A stretch of 64,000 nucleotides of DNA from Roseiarcus sp963770275. Lineage in GTDB: Bacteria > Pseudomonadota > Alphaproteobacteria > Rhizobiales > Beijerinckiaceae. Position numbers and translations under genes: made by a program. This document shows, piece by piece, positions 1 through 8,071 of this stretch. The notes below the pieces were generated by a model. The model made no database searches and was not told the DNA's origin. It saw only the letters and a list, made by a program, of their open reading frames with translations. The DNA lies in assembly GCA_963770275.1 (NCBI GenBank), contig CAVYPD010000029.1, positions 77,167-141,166 of the forward strand, given 5' to 3'. Numbering within the stretch: position 1 is the first letter of the stretch; every line of letters begins with the position of its first letter.

Positions 1-1092
1 TTGGTGTTCAAGGGCAAATCGGCTTGGATCCGCTCGAGACGTGAGACAACGCCGGTGAGCGGGCTCACGTGCCTGCGGAAACGCGCAACCGTGGCCGACG
101 ACGAAACGCTGCGATACCCGCCGCTCGTCATGACGACTTTGCCGCCGGCGCCAAGCTCGACCGGCGCCGGCGCACGGCGGGGATCGCGCAGTTTCTTGCG
201 GCCGCAGCTCGGGCATTGCGGGCGGGTCGCCACATGATGCTTCACAATGGTCGAGCCCAAGAGGTCGAGGCTGACGATGTGATCGCTCAATTGCGTGCGA
301 AAATCGGTGGCGATCGCTTTCGCGACCTCGACGGCCGCAAGTTCGATTGCGCTCTGTCCGAGCGTCTGCTGAGCCAGAGGCGAAACGGCGACGCAGCGGG
401 CCTGTCTGCGGTCGAGGAGCGCCTTGATCTCCCGGTTCCTTTTCATTCGCTCGGCAAGACACATCCAGCAGGCGCTCTGCCCCGGTCTGAACACCGGCCC
501 CACCAGGGGGAAAATGCCGGAGGGTTGGACGAGCACCCACGGGGCGCCATCCGACAAATGCTGCTGGTTCAATTCGGCCAATCGACCTTCGAGATAATCG
601 TTCACCAACGTGACCGTCAGATTGGGGGAGCGCTTGACGACGCGAACGCCCAACCCGCTCAGGGCGGCCCCGAGTTCCGTTTCCCCTTGCACGTCGATTG
701 ATTGAATGCGCACACGGCATTTCTGGAGATTTTGCTGCGCGGTCTCCGGCGACAGGCCGAGGCTCGCCCAATAGGCGGCTGCGACGCCATTCGAAGCGCT
801 CGATGCCGGAAGGATATAGCGGCGCTCGACCAGCCGCTTCAGGGCCTCATGGATTTTGTCGGATGGAAAATCCTTCTCGAGGTCACGAACGAGCTCCCGA
901 AAGCTCTTTTCGCCCTTTCCTATCGCGGAAGCGAGCGCACAATAGAGTTCGCCGTGAAGCAGGAATTTCCGGTCCTCGGAATAGAGGCACACGACATCGG
1001 GGGGCAGCACATAGACGGTGAAATTCGGCGCGAACCGCGGAACGTCTTTGCCGTTATCCTGTGTAAGACTTGATTCCGGGATCGCCTGTCAT
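1..1092 (-). CDS. TOMM/LAP cyclodehydratase (leader-binding E1-like domain fused to YcaO), partial
   Basis: Reading the minus strand gives an open frame from 1088 to the left edge with no stop. The N-terminal part has the leader-peptide-binding signature PRFAPNF...VLPPDVVCLYSEDRKF, followed by an E1-like region with two zinc-type pairs, CWMC and CPSC, and then RHVSPLTGVVSRLERI, which is how a YcaO domain begins; the sequence ends there. In thiazole/oxazole-modified microcin (LAP) systems such fused proteins bind the precursor leader and cyclise Cys/Ser/Thr with ATP. The start is uncertain: the frame has no ATG, GTG or TTG between the stop at 1089-1091 and GTG at 1008-1010, yet conserved residues lie upstream of that GTG. 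ATG at 1090-1092 opens the adjacent frame, and removing one base between about 1063 and 1090 would join it to the conserved part. The precursor gene lies 250 bp upstream on the same strand. Family call firm; start inferred. Confidence 0.85.
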
Positions 1093-1341
1093 GAGGTCAG
1101 TACGCGCACCTTGCCGCAGCTCCGAACGCCAGTGCAAGGCGTATTCTCCGCCAGCGCTCCGTCGTCAAGCTCGCCCGCCAGTGTTTTGCGAAAGGTTTGC
1201 CACCGGCTCGGTTGCTCTTCGCACGGCGGACGCGCGCATCACCTGGGAAGCGCTACAAATAAGATCGCGGGCCGAGTCGAACCTGGTCAAATCCCGGCAT
1301 GACGCCCTGCCTCTGTCAACGTGATCGCAAGGCGCATCCGT

Positions 1342-1896
1342 CTAGCAGAGGGCGCAGCCTCCCCATGATAGGCAGCAGCCGCCGCCCCAGCCCCAGCCCA
1401 AACCGCAGCCGCCGCAACCCCCGCCACAACCGCAGCCGCCAAAGCCAACGCCGCAGCCTCTGCAGCCTCGAAAGCCAGCGCCGCAGCCTCGACAGCCGCC
1501 CCCGCAGCCTCGAAAGCCGCCTCCGCAGCCATGAAAGCCGCCCCCGCAGCCTCGAAAGCCCCCGCCTCCGTGGCAGCCGCAGCCGCCGCCGCAGCCTCGA
1601 AAAGCGAGTTGTATGCCCGACCGGGAGTTTCCGAGGTCGTCTTTGTCGAAGAGATGGAACGTCGCCAGGCTGACGTCGGAGATTTCCTCCTCATCGAGGA
1701 AGGGGATCTGAAACGGCGCCGTATTCTGCCAGAGTATATCGGCTACCGGTCCGGCGGGGGGCGATGCCAGAGACGCCGGCGGTATATCCGCTGGCGATCC
1801 GCCGGTCGACGCTGCCCAGGACACCCCGGCGATTCCCAGCACGGATACAGCCTTATTTGGTCGCTTGCCCTTCGCGGCTCGCTTCACTTGCGGCAT
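1342..1896 (-). CDS. Gly/Cys-rich RiPP precursor peptide (putative TOMM substrate)
   Basis: The product has 184 residues. Residues 1-100 form a leader-like part with almost no cysteine, including an acidic stretch LDEEEISDVSLATFHLFDKD at about 67-86. From residue 102 to the C-terminal Cys184 the protein is nearly all Gly and Cys with Phe, Arg, Trp and His spacers; I count 18 Cys, including repeats of FRGCGGG type at 99-145. A strong ribosome site (AGGAGG, 8-9 bases upstream) supports the ATG at 1894-1896. The neighbouring gene on the same strand is a TOMM cyclodehydratase, so the cysteines are likely converted to thiazol(in)es, much as in microcin B17, whose core is also Gly-rich. The leader is unusually long for this class. 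Modification, cleavage site and activity are inferred; I know no characterised product with this sequence. A Gly-rich structural protein is the alternative. Confidence 0.82.
   Translation of the reverse strand: MPQVKRAAKGKRPNKAVSVLGIAGVSWAASTGGSPADIPPASLASPPAGPVADILWQNTAPFQIPFLDEEEISDVSLATFHLFDKDDLGNSRSGIQLAFRGCGGGCGCHGGGGFRGCGGGFHGCGGGFRGCGGGCRGCGAGFRGCRGCGVGFGGCGCGGGCGGCGLGWGWGGGCCLSWGGCALC
1456..1602 (-). repeat. Tandem coding repeat (FRGCGGG-type units) in the precursor core
   Basis: Residues 99-147 of the precursor read as near-identical 7-residue (21-bp) units: FRGCGGG, FHGCGGG, FRGCGGG, then CRGCGAG and FRGC, after an opening FRGCGGG. On the plus strand this appears as repeats of cgcagcctcgaaagccgcc. 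The repetition suggests core growth by slipped-strand duplication, and it also makes the stretch prone to assembly error. Confidence 0.85.
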
Positions 1897-2271
1897 AGCG
1901 GAGTTCCTCCTCTACCTTCCTTCGAACAAACGCACGACGAGCCTAATATATTCATACACCATTTCGTGCGTTTTGAATTGCAGCACGTAAGGCATTGCAT
2001 CTCGGAGTTCGGGCGCTTGTCTACGATCGCCACGTGTCAACTCAGCCATCGCGTCGCGCTGCCTTCGTTGATCAAATCGCAAGCCAGTTGACTTCTCACT
2101 AAATACGGTCGCAGCCCTGAGGTTCCAGCTTTGTATTCAGACAGTCAAGCGGCGGCCGAAGCGCGGCGGGGACGTCGTCTTAAAAATTGACAGCGGGATT
2201 CAGGCTATTGGATGGCGGGCCTAGTAATTCACTACAATGTGAGGATATCCGAGCGTGCTTTCCAATAATTC
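1897..2271. other. Intergenic region between RiPP precursor and phnV
   Basis: No gene is supported in these 375 bp. The stretch holds the precursor ribosome site (1904-1911) and the dyad at 1928-1973. The rest, up to the phnV stop at 2272, shows no recognised element. It separates two gene blocks that both read on the minus strand. Confidence 0.5.
1928..1973. promoter_or_regulatory. Perfect 10-bp inverted repeat upstream of the RiPP precursor
   Basis: The arms AAACGCACGA (1928-1937) and TCGTGCGTTT (1964-1973) are exact reverse complements separated by 26 bp. The spacer holds an AT-rich core (taatatatt, 1944-1952) that could serve as a -10 element for transcription toward the precursor start at 1896. 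A dyad over a putative promoter suggests a dimeric regulator. No transcription start is known. Confidence 0.45.
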
Positions 2272-3075
2272 CTAAGCTCGGCGTCCGACGGCGCCGAGCG
2301 GGAGGCGCTCCAGGCCCACGAGCAGCGCCAAGGTCGCCGCGACGAGAATCATCGTCAACGCCGCTCCGGAGAAAATGTCGCCGCGATCGGTGAGTCCGAA
2401 GATGGCGACCGGCAGCGTCACCCAGCCTGGCGGATAGACCATGACTGTCGCCCCGAGCTCTCCCATTGAAAGCGCGAAGCTCAAGCCGAAGGCGGCGATC
2501 AGGTAGGGCGCGATCAGCGGAAGCGTCACTTTGAAAAGCCGGTATGTCGGGCGCGCGCCGAGGCTCGAGGCGACCTCCTCGTAGTCCGGCGACAGCCGTG
2601 CGAGTCCGGCCGAGACATTCCCGAACGAGAAAGCCGAGATCAGCACGAAATGGGCGAGAATGACGATCGCGGTCGTGCCGTTGAGGAGCAGTGGGCGCTG
2701 GCTGAACGCGACCAGGAGCCCAAGCCCGACCGATACCGAGGGCACGGCGCTGGGAATGAAGAAAAGGAGGCCCAGGCTTCGGCTCCATGCCTCCCCTTGT
2801 GCGCGCAAAGCCAGCGCCGCCCATGATCCGCAAAGAAGCGCGAGAAGACTTGCGATCAGGCCGGTGACGAGGCTCGCGACCACAGCGTTGCCGGAGGCGC
2901 CCCCCGCGGCGGATGCGTAATGTTCGAGCGTGAAGCCGGTCGGCAAGACGCCGTTCCACTGCTTTGCCAAACTCGCGGCGAGAATGACGGCAAGCGGCGC
3001 GATGAAGACAATTCCGATGAGTAAAGCTGCGAGGAGCCAGACAACGAAACGGCCGGAGCGTGACCAGACGAGCAT
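2272..3075 (-). CDS. phnV: 2-aminoethylphosphonate ABC transporter permease PhnV
   Basis: This is a 267-residue inner-membrane permease of the PotC/CysW type, with about six hydrophobic segments starting at residues 10-35 (FVVWLLAALLIGIVFIAPLA). The EAA-type loop that contacts the ATPase is visible as EEVASSLGARPTYRLFKVTLP at about 166-186. Together with PhnU it forms the membrane channel importing 2-aminoethylphosphonate. It is the last gene of phnSTUV, and its ATG lies only 5 bp past the phnU stop, so it is co-transcribed and probably coupled. The substrate is inferred from neighbours (phnX and AEP-type genes nearby); by sequence alone it could be any iron/polyamine/phosphonate-type permease. 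Confidence 0.85.
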   Translation of the reverse strand: MLVWSRSGRFVVWLLAALLIGIVFIAPLAVILAASLAKQWNGVLPTGFTLEHYASAAGGASGNAVVASLVTGLIASLLALLCGSWAALALRAQGEAWSRSLGLLFFIPSAVPSVSVGLGLLVAFSQRPLLLNGTTAIVILAHFVLISAFSFGNVSAGLARLSPDYEEVASSLGARPTYRLFKVTLPLIAPYLIAAFGLSFALSMGELGATVMVYPPGWVTLPVAIFGLTDRGDIFSGAALTMILVAATLALLVGLERLPLGAVGRRA

Positions 3076-3080
3076 GCGGC

Positions 3081-3935
3081 TCAGCCTCCAAGCCGACGCG
3101 CCGCGAGGCGGTAGAGCGAGAAGAGGCCGAGCGAGAGCGCGATATTGACCAAGGCGATGGTGCAGGCGGCCTGGTAGTCTAATTCCTGGATCGCCTTGTC
3201 ATAGATCAAGAGCGGCAGCGTGATGACGCCTTTGGCGCCGATGAAGAGCACGATCCCGAACTCGTTGACGGTAAGCAGCAGGCAGAGACTGCCACCGGCG
3301 ATCGCGGCGGGAAGCGCGGCTGGCAGAATGACGCTCCGCACGATCCGCCATGGCTTCGCCCCAAGAAGGCCGGCGACTTCGATCTGGCTCTGGTCGACAA
3401 GCGAGAAAGCCGCAAGCAGCGGCCGCAGCACGAACGGCGTATAGACTGTGACTTCCGCGAGGATCACACCCCAGGCCGAATAGAGAAAGTGAACCGGCGG
3501 CTCGCTCAAGCCGAACGATTGCGTGAGTGCTCCGTTCAGCATGCCGGCCGATCCGTAGAGAAACGTGAAGGCAAGCGTCACCAGGAACGTCGGCAGCGCG
3601 ATGAAGGTGTCGATGAGCCGCGCCACAAAGGTTGAGCCCGGAAAAGGAACGAACGCCAGGATCAGCGCCAAGGTCGCACCCAGCGCCAGGCAACCGGCGG
3701 TCGAGGCGAGGGCAATCAGGACGGTATTGATGAGCGCATTGAGAAACGCGCGCGAGTGAAGCACCGCGAGAAAGCCGCCGAAGTCGATCTCGCCCGCGTC
3801 GCCAACGAGGGCCGCGCGCACGATCAGGGAAAGCGGATAAAGAAATGTGAGCCCAAGGACGATGAGCGGAGGCGCGACCCAGAGCCCGTTGAAATTGGGT
3901 CGCGCTGGAGCCGCTCGGACGGCGAGGTTAGACAC
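3081..3935 (-). CDS. phnU: 2-aminoethylphosphonate ABC transporter permease PhnU
   Basis: This 284-residue permease has six predicted transmembrane segments (for example APPLIVLGLTFLYPLSLIV near the N-terminus) and an EAA loop IEVAGLLGAKPWRIVRSVILP. I place the start at GTG 3933-3935 (SNLAVRAAPARPNF...), which overlaps the stop of the frame-corrected phnT in GTGTCTAA. The open frame continues upstream through phnT in another reading frame, but that extension is Arg/Ser-rich and not family-like. It partners PhnV as the second half of the channel. Confidence 0.85.
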   Translation of the reverse strand: MSNLAVRAAPARPNFNGLWVAPPLIVLGLTFLYPLSLIVRAALVGDAGEIDFGGFLAVLHSRAFLNALINTVLIALASTAGCLALGATLALILAFVPFPGSTFVARLIDTFIALPTFLVTLAFTFLYGSAGMLNGALTQSFGLSEPPVHFLYSAWGVILAEVTVYTPFVLRPLLAAFSLVDQSQIEVAGLLGAKPWRIVRSVILPAALPAAIAGGSLCLLLTVNEFGIVLFIGAKGVITLPLLIYDKAIQELDYQAACTIALVNIALSLGLFSLYRLAARRLGG

Positions 3936-5071
3936 CGGCTTCTTCAGGAATGAGGCTCGCGTCGGCGGGCGCGAAAAAGAGATCGAGCGGCGCGCCGCGC
4001 TCGGGCAATGACGGCAGCCGTGTGGCGACAATTCGCATGACTGTGTCGCCAACCTCGGCGACGAGATGCGTGAGCTCGCCCTTGCCACAGCACTTCGCGC
4101 AGGCGGCCGCAGATCCGGTTGGAATAGCCGGGTTCCGCGGCAAGCGTCAGATGCTGCGGACGAACGCAGAGCAGTCGGCGCGCGCCCGAAGGCGCCCCGT
4201 CGCAAGCCACGACCAGCCGGTCGTCGCCGGCGCGGACCGCAACCATGCCTTCCTTTCGGACGCCTCCCTCTACGACCACCGGCAGAAGATTGGCTCGGCC
4301 CAAAAACTCCGCTGCGAACCGGTTGGGCGGACACCGATAGAGATCGGCCGTGCGTCCGATGGCGCTTAAGCCTCCGTCTTTGAGGATCGCGATGCGGTCG
4401 GCGAGCGTCAGGGCTTCGCTTTGGTCATGGGTGACATAGAGGATGGTAAGTCCGGGCAGATCGGCATGCAGGCGGGCGATCTCCTCGACCATGGATCGCC
4501 GGATCTGCGCGTCGAGCGCCGACAGGGGCTCGTCAAGCAACAGCACACGCGGACGCACGGCGAGCGCTCGGGCGATCGCCACACGCTGCTGCTGTCCGCC
4601 GGACAATTCCCGCGGGTAGCGGTTGAGAAACTTTTGCATCCCCACGATGCGGAGCGCGTCATCGACCCGCTCTTCGATCAGCTTTTTGGGGGCCGCGCGC
4701 GCTTTCAGGCCGAAGGCGACATTGTCCGCGACCCGCATGTGGGGAAAGAGCGCATAGTTTTGCACGACCATTGCGAGGCCGCGCTCGTATGGCGGCAGGT
4801 CGGTCACGTCAGCGCCGCCGATGTGAATGCGCCCTGAAGCTGGTCGGACGAAGCCCGCGACCGCCCTCAGCGCCGTCGTCTTGCCGGAGCCCGAAGGGCC
4901 GATCACCGCCAGGACTTCGCCGGCCGCGACGTCGAGGGTGAGCGGCTTCAACACGATGGCGCCGCGATACGCGACGGTGACGGCGTCAAAGCGAACAGTC
5001 GAATCGGCGGCCAGCGTTTGCGCCGCGACCCGTGCGCTCGCCGCCGTTGCGCCAAGTACGGCGCTGGTCAT
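3928..5071 (-). CDS. phnT: 2-aminoethylphosphonate ABC transporter ATP-binding protein PhnT (frameshifted)
   Basis: This ATPase energises AEP import. It shows Walker A GPSGSGKTT (about residues 58-66), signature LSGGQQQR, Walker B VLLLDEPLSALD and the switch His in YVTHDQSEA, followed by a C-terminal TOBE-like region. The frame starting at ATG 5071 changes to Arg-rich nonsense after CGRLREVLWQG near 4085, while the next frame reads GELTHLVAEVGDTVMRIVA and ends at TAA 3928. One extra base at about 4079-4085 (caaggg for cagggc) explains this. The corrected end overlaps the GTG of phnU, which supports the repair. If the sequence were literal, the protein would end at 3944 with a scrambled tail but an intact ATPase core. 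Confidence 0.85.
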
Positions 5072-5072
5072 T

Positions 5073-6083
5073 TCAACTTCCGGTCGCCTGCTTCCAGCGG
5101 GTGACGTCGGTGGGCAGATCCTTGAGCACTTGCGCCCAGTCCGGCGTCCAGATCGTCACGCCCTGCATGGCGTCGTGGAGCTTGGTGAAATTGGCGTCGG
5201 TCGGAGTCACGTCCTTGCGCACCGGCAGGCCGAGCGCCACCGATGAGACGGCGCTCTGCGCCTCCTTCGAGAGGAGAAACTCGATCAGCTTCTTTCCATT
5301 GTCGGCATATGGCGCGCCGGCGACGAGGCCCACGTAATAGGGCAGGGGCATGGCCGAGCGTTCGCCGTTCGGACCAGCCGGCCAGAAGACCTTGATGTTC
5401 GGGTTGTCGGTCATCTGCGACATGTTCATCTGCAGGTCGCCATTGGCGACATAAAGCTCGCCCTTGTTGACCAGCGCCGTAAGCTTGCCGGTCGAGGCCG
5501 ATGGGCCGACGTTGTTGTCCTGGAGCTTCTTCAGATAGTCGAACGCAGCGTCTTTAGAGCCGAAGGCGTGGACCACCTGAAGCATGACTGCGGTGCCGTC
5601 GCCGGCCTGGCCAGGCGTTGAATATTGGATTTTGCCCTTGAACTTGGAACCGAGCAGATCGTCGAAGGTCTTCGGCGGGTCCTTGAGCTCACCGGAATTG
5701 TAGATGAAGTTCTGGAAATTGTTGACGAGCGGCTGATAGGAGCCGTCGCCGCCGTCGATCGCGTCGGCCGCAGTTGGCTTGAAGGGTTGCAGGAGCCCTG
5801 TGGCTTCCGCGCGCTGGATGAATGGTGGCAGAGTGACGAGCACATCGGCCTGTGGGTTCGACTTCTCTTTCGCCACGCGCTCAACCACGCCGCCTGAGCC
5901 GCCCTCGACGTATTGGACCTTGATCCCGGTGGCCTTGGTAAAGGCGTCGAACTGCGTTTCGAACCAGCTGCCCTTGCCGTCGTGCAAGCCGTCGGCGGCA
6001 TAGATGGTGACGACGTCGGAGGCCGCGAAAGCAGGCGCCGCAAACGAGATCGCGACAAGCAATGCGCTCAGGAGAGACTTCAT
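5073..6083 (-). CDS. phnS: 2-aminoethylphosphonate-binding periplasmic protein PhnS
   Basis: This 336-residue extracellular solute-binding protein is of the iron/phosphonate type. A signal peptide is clear: MKSLL, a hydrophobic core, then cleavage after APAFA (about residue 20). The mature part opens VVTIYAADGLHDGKGSWFE and contains YVEGGSGGVVERV, typical of the AEP-binding subfamily. It delivers ligand to PhnU/PhnV. It is the first gene of the transporter operon, the phnT start lying 1 bp beyond its stop, and has a good ribosome site (gaggagg) before ATG 6083. The divergent gene at 6299 shares the 215-bp upstream region, where the operon promoter should lie. Confidence 0.87.
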   Translation of the reverse strand: MKSLLSALLVAISFAAPAFAASDVVTIYAADGLHDGKGSWFETQFDAFTKATGIKVQYVEGGSGGVVERVAKEKSNPQADVLVTLPPFIQRAEATGLLQPFKPTAADAIDGGDGSYQPLVNNFQNFIYNSGELKDPPKTFDDLLGSKFKGKIQYSTPGQAGDGTAVMLQVVHAFGSKDAAFDYLKKLQDNNVGPSASTGKLTALVNKGELYVANGDLQMNMSQMTDNPNIKVFWPAGPNGERSAMPLPYYVGLVAGAPYADNGKKLIEFLLSKEAQSAVSSVALGLPVRKDVTPTDANFTKLHDAMQGVTIWTPDWAQVLKDLPTDVTRWKQATGS

Positions 6084-6255
6084 GGGGGCCTCCTCGTTGT
6101 TTTTGGGTTGTTATCGGGCTTATCGCTATGCTCTCGGCAAGAAGCTTTTGTGACAGATGAACCGCGAGCTTTGCAGGTCAAACTTGGCCTTCTAGAAGAT
6201 CAATAAACGCCGCGTCGCAGGTTCGACGCCTGGCGTGGAATGGACCCGAGATCGT

Positions 6256-6270
6256 GTCGATGCTATCGAC
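6256..6270. promoter_or_regulatory. Small dyad in the phnS / GFA-gene divergent promoter region
   Basis: The sequence gtcgat-gct-atcgac has 6-bp arms that are perfect reverse complements with a 3-bp centre. It lies 28 bp before the ATG of the GFA-family gene and 173 bp upstream of phnS. It may be an operator, but so short a dyad can arise by chance. Confidence 0.2.
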
Positions 6271-6298
6271 AAGGTAAGGACAACCAAGGGAGGTACAC

Positions 6299-6706
6299 AT
6301 GGCGGAATTGACCGGCGGCTGTCTCTGCGGCCACGTCAGGTACTCGGCGAATACAGATCCGATTTTCGTCGGCGTGTGCCACTGCACCCACTGTCAACGA
6401 CAGACTGGAACCGCGTTCTCTGTGCTGGTCGGGGTTCCGAAACCGGCGATGTCAATTCAAGGACAATTCAAGACGTTCCACGACACGGGCGATAGCGGCC
6501 AACCCGTTCAACGAAACTTTTGCCCGGAGTGCGGGTCTCCAATCTTCACGGATGCCGCCGTCATGCCGGGAGTCGCCTTTATCAAGGCTGGCACTCTCGA
6601 CGACACGAGCTGGCTCGATCCTAAAATGCATATGTATTGCGATAGCGCCGAGCGTTGGACGTCCATACCCGAAGGCAGTCAGAAGTTCGCAAAGACGCCT
6701 GCGTAG
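6299..6706 (+). CDS. GFA-family zinc protein (CENP-V/GFA domain)
   Basis: The 135-residue protein has the zinc-binding pattern of the GFA fold: CLCG near residue 8-11, CHCTHC at about 27-32 and FCPECGSP at about 78-85. The family was named for glutathione-dependent formaldehyde activation, but most members have no proven substrate. The ribosome site ggGAGG sits at the right distance before ATG 6299. It is the only plus-strand gene between the two minus-strand phosphonate operons and is read divergently from phnS. No link to phosphonate metabolism is shown; removal of a reactive aldehyde by-product is a speculation only. Confidence 0.85.
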   Translation: MAELTGGCLCGHVRYSANTDPIFVGVCHCTHCQRQTGTAFSVLVGVPKPAMSIQGQFKTFHDTGDSGQPVQRNFCPECGSPIFTDAAVMPGVAFIKAGTLDDTSWLDPKMHMYCDSAERWTSIPEGSQKFAKTPA

Positions 6707-6745
6707 GTGTGAGGCGCCCCGCCCGCTGGACCGGAATATTGCGGA

Positions 6746-8071
6746 TCAATCGCTCAAGGCGTCTTCGAAGATCGACAGCGCCTCGTCGAATTGCTCGAAC
6801 GGGATGGTCAGCGGCGGGCAAAGCGTGACCACATTTCCCCCGCCGATCTTGAAGCTGAGCCCGCGCTTGAGGCAGCGATACATGAGCCGCTCGGCCAGTC
6901 CGGCCGGATCGTCCCCGCCGATTTCCACGCCGAAATAGCAACCGAGCCCGCGCACGTCACGGATGACCGGATAACGCTCGCGAATTGTCCGAAGCCGCTC
7001 GAGGCCGCGACGTCCGAGTTCCTTCGCCCGATCGATCAGCTTTTCCTCTTCGATGACCTCGAGCGTCGCGAGCCCTGCTGCGCAAGCGACCGGGCTCTTC
7101 TCGTGCGTGTAATGTCCGAGCGCGGCCTCCGGGACGCAGTCGAGGCGCTCGGGGGCCAGGATCGCCGCGAGCGGCATGATCCCCCCGCCAAGGCCCTTGC
7201 CGATGACGAGGATGTCGGGCGTCGCGCCGAACTGTTCGCAGGCGTACAGCGTTCCGGTGCGCGCGAGGCAGCTCGGGATCTCGTCGAATATCAGCAAGGC
7301 GCCATGACGGCGGCACGAGTCCTTGACGCGCGGCCAGAATTCCGGCGGCGGCGCCTCGACGGTCGTCCAGCGCACGGGCTCTGCGATCAGCGCCGAGACG
7401 TCCCCCTGAACCTCAAGCAGGTAGTCGATATAGTCGGCGAAGCGCTCGAACGGCTTGTCGTCGCCAAAAAAGCGGCGCGCGAGATTGAGCGGCGGCAGGT
7501 GCTCGGCGCCGGGAATCATGGGGCCAAGATCGCGACGGAACAAAGCTTCGCCGCCGACGCCGATCGCGTCGAGGTTGGCGCCGTGGAACGAATCCCAAAG
7601 CGACAGAGTCTTGTGCCGGCCGGTCGCGTAGCGGGCGAGCTTCAGCGCCATGGAAATCGCAGCGGCGCCGCTGGGGGCGAACAGAACCTTGTCGAGGTCG
7701 TCCGGCGCGGTCTCCACGAGGCGCCGCGCGAGCGCCGTCGCAGTCGCATTGGAGAAACGGCGCGGGCTGAACGGCAGGGTTTCCATTTGACGGCGGATCG
7801 CGTCGACAACCTTCGGGTGGCCGTGGCCGAGCTGATGGACGCTGTTGCCGTGAAAATCGAAGATGCGCCTTCCGTCGATGTCGGTCAGGACCGCGCCTTC
7901 CGCGCGCACGATCGGCGCGAGACAAGGCGTCGACAGCGACTGGCGCAGGAAATAGCGCTCGTCCTCGTCGAGCGCGGCGCGCGCGGAATCGCTGAGCGAA
8001 GCGCGCCATTCCGCCCGCGCCGGCGAAACATTGACGTCGCCCTCGACCGGCGGCGGACGGGATTCGTTCAC
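6746..8071 (-). CDS. pbfA: Class III PLP enzyme, PbfA-like (R)-1-hydroxy-2-aminoethylphosphonate ammonia-lyase
   Basis: This 441-residue fold-type I PLP enzyme has the class III aminotransferase layout: GRRIFDFHGNSVHQLGHGHP near the N-terminus, phosphate-binding APSGAAAISMALK, DEIPS with the PLP-contacting Asp, and the Schiff-base Lys in VIGKGLGGGIMPL. Enzymes of this type sitting next to phnX in AEP gene clusters have been shown to remove ammonia from (R)-1-hydroxy-AEP, giving phosphonoacetaldehyde; the FHGN and LPFSPRRF stretches fit that subgroup. It starts at GTG 8071, overlapping the phnX stop as GTGA, so the two are translationally coupled. A class III AEP aminotransferase is the main alternative. 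The fold is certain; the exact reaction is inferred from context. Confidence 0.75.
   Translation of the reverse strand: MNESRPPPVEGDVNVSPARAEWRASLSDSARAALDEDERYFLRQSLSTPCLAPIVRAEGAVLTDIDGRRIFDFHGNSVHQLGHGHPKVVDAIRRQMETLPFSPRRFSNATATALARRLVETAPDDLDKVLFAPSGAAAISMALKLARYATGRHKTLSLWDSFHGANLDAIGVGGEALFRRDLGPMIPGAEHLPPLNLARRFFGDDKPFERFADYIDYLLEVQGDVSALIAEPVRWTTVEAPPPEFWPRVKDSCRRHGALLIFDEIPSCLARTGTLYACEQFGATPDILVIGKGLGGGIMPLAAILAPERLDCVPEAALGHYTHEKSPVACAAGLATLEVIEEEKLIDRAKELGRRGLERLRTIRERYPVIRDVRGLGCYFGVEIGGDDPAGLAERLMYRCLKRGLSFKIGGGNVVTLCPPLTIPFEQFDEALSIFEDALSD

Noticed and set aside
69..1073. Long plus-strand open frames opposite the left-edge gene
   Set aside because: The minus strand encodes a recognisable cyclodehydratase throughout; the plus-strand products match no family and are Arg/Ala-rich shadows.
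1456..1602. Possible CRISPR array in the repeated stretch
   Set aside because: Repeats are tandem 21-bp coding units without unique spacers.
1287..1694. Ala-rich open frame overlapping the RiPP precursor
   Set aside because: It is the precursor repeat read in another frame; low-complexity Ala/Glu composition and no ribosome site, while the precursor has both leader and strong site.
6205..6240. tRNA-like T-arm (gcaggttcgacgcctgg) in the phnS/GFA-gene gap
   Set aside because: Only the T-arm resembles a tRNA; one stem pair is wrong, and no matching acceptor, D-arm or anticodon arm lies upstream.
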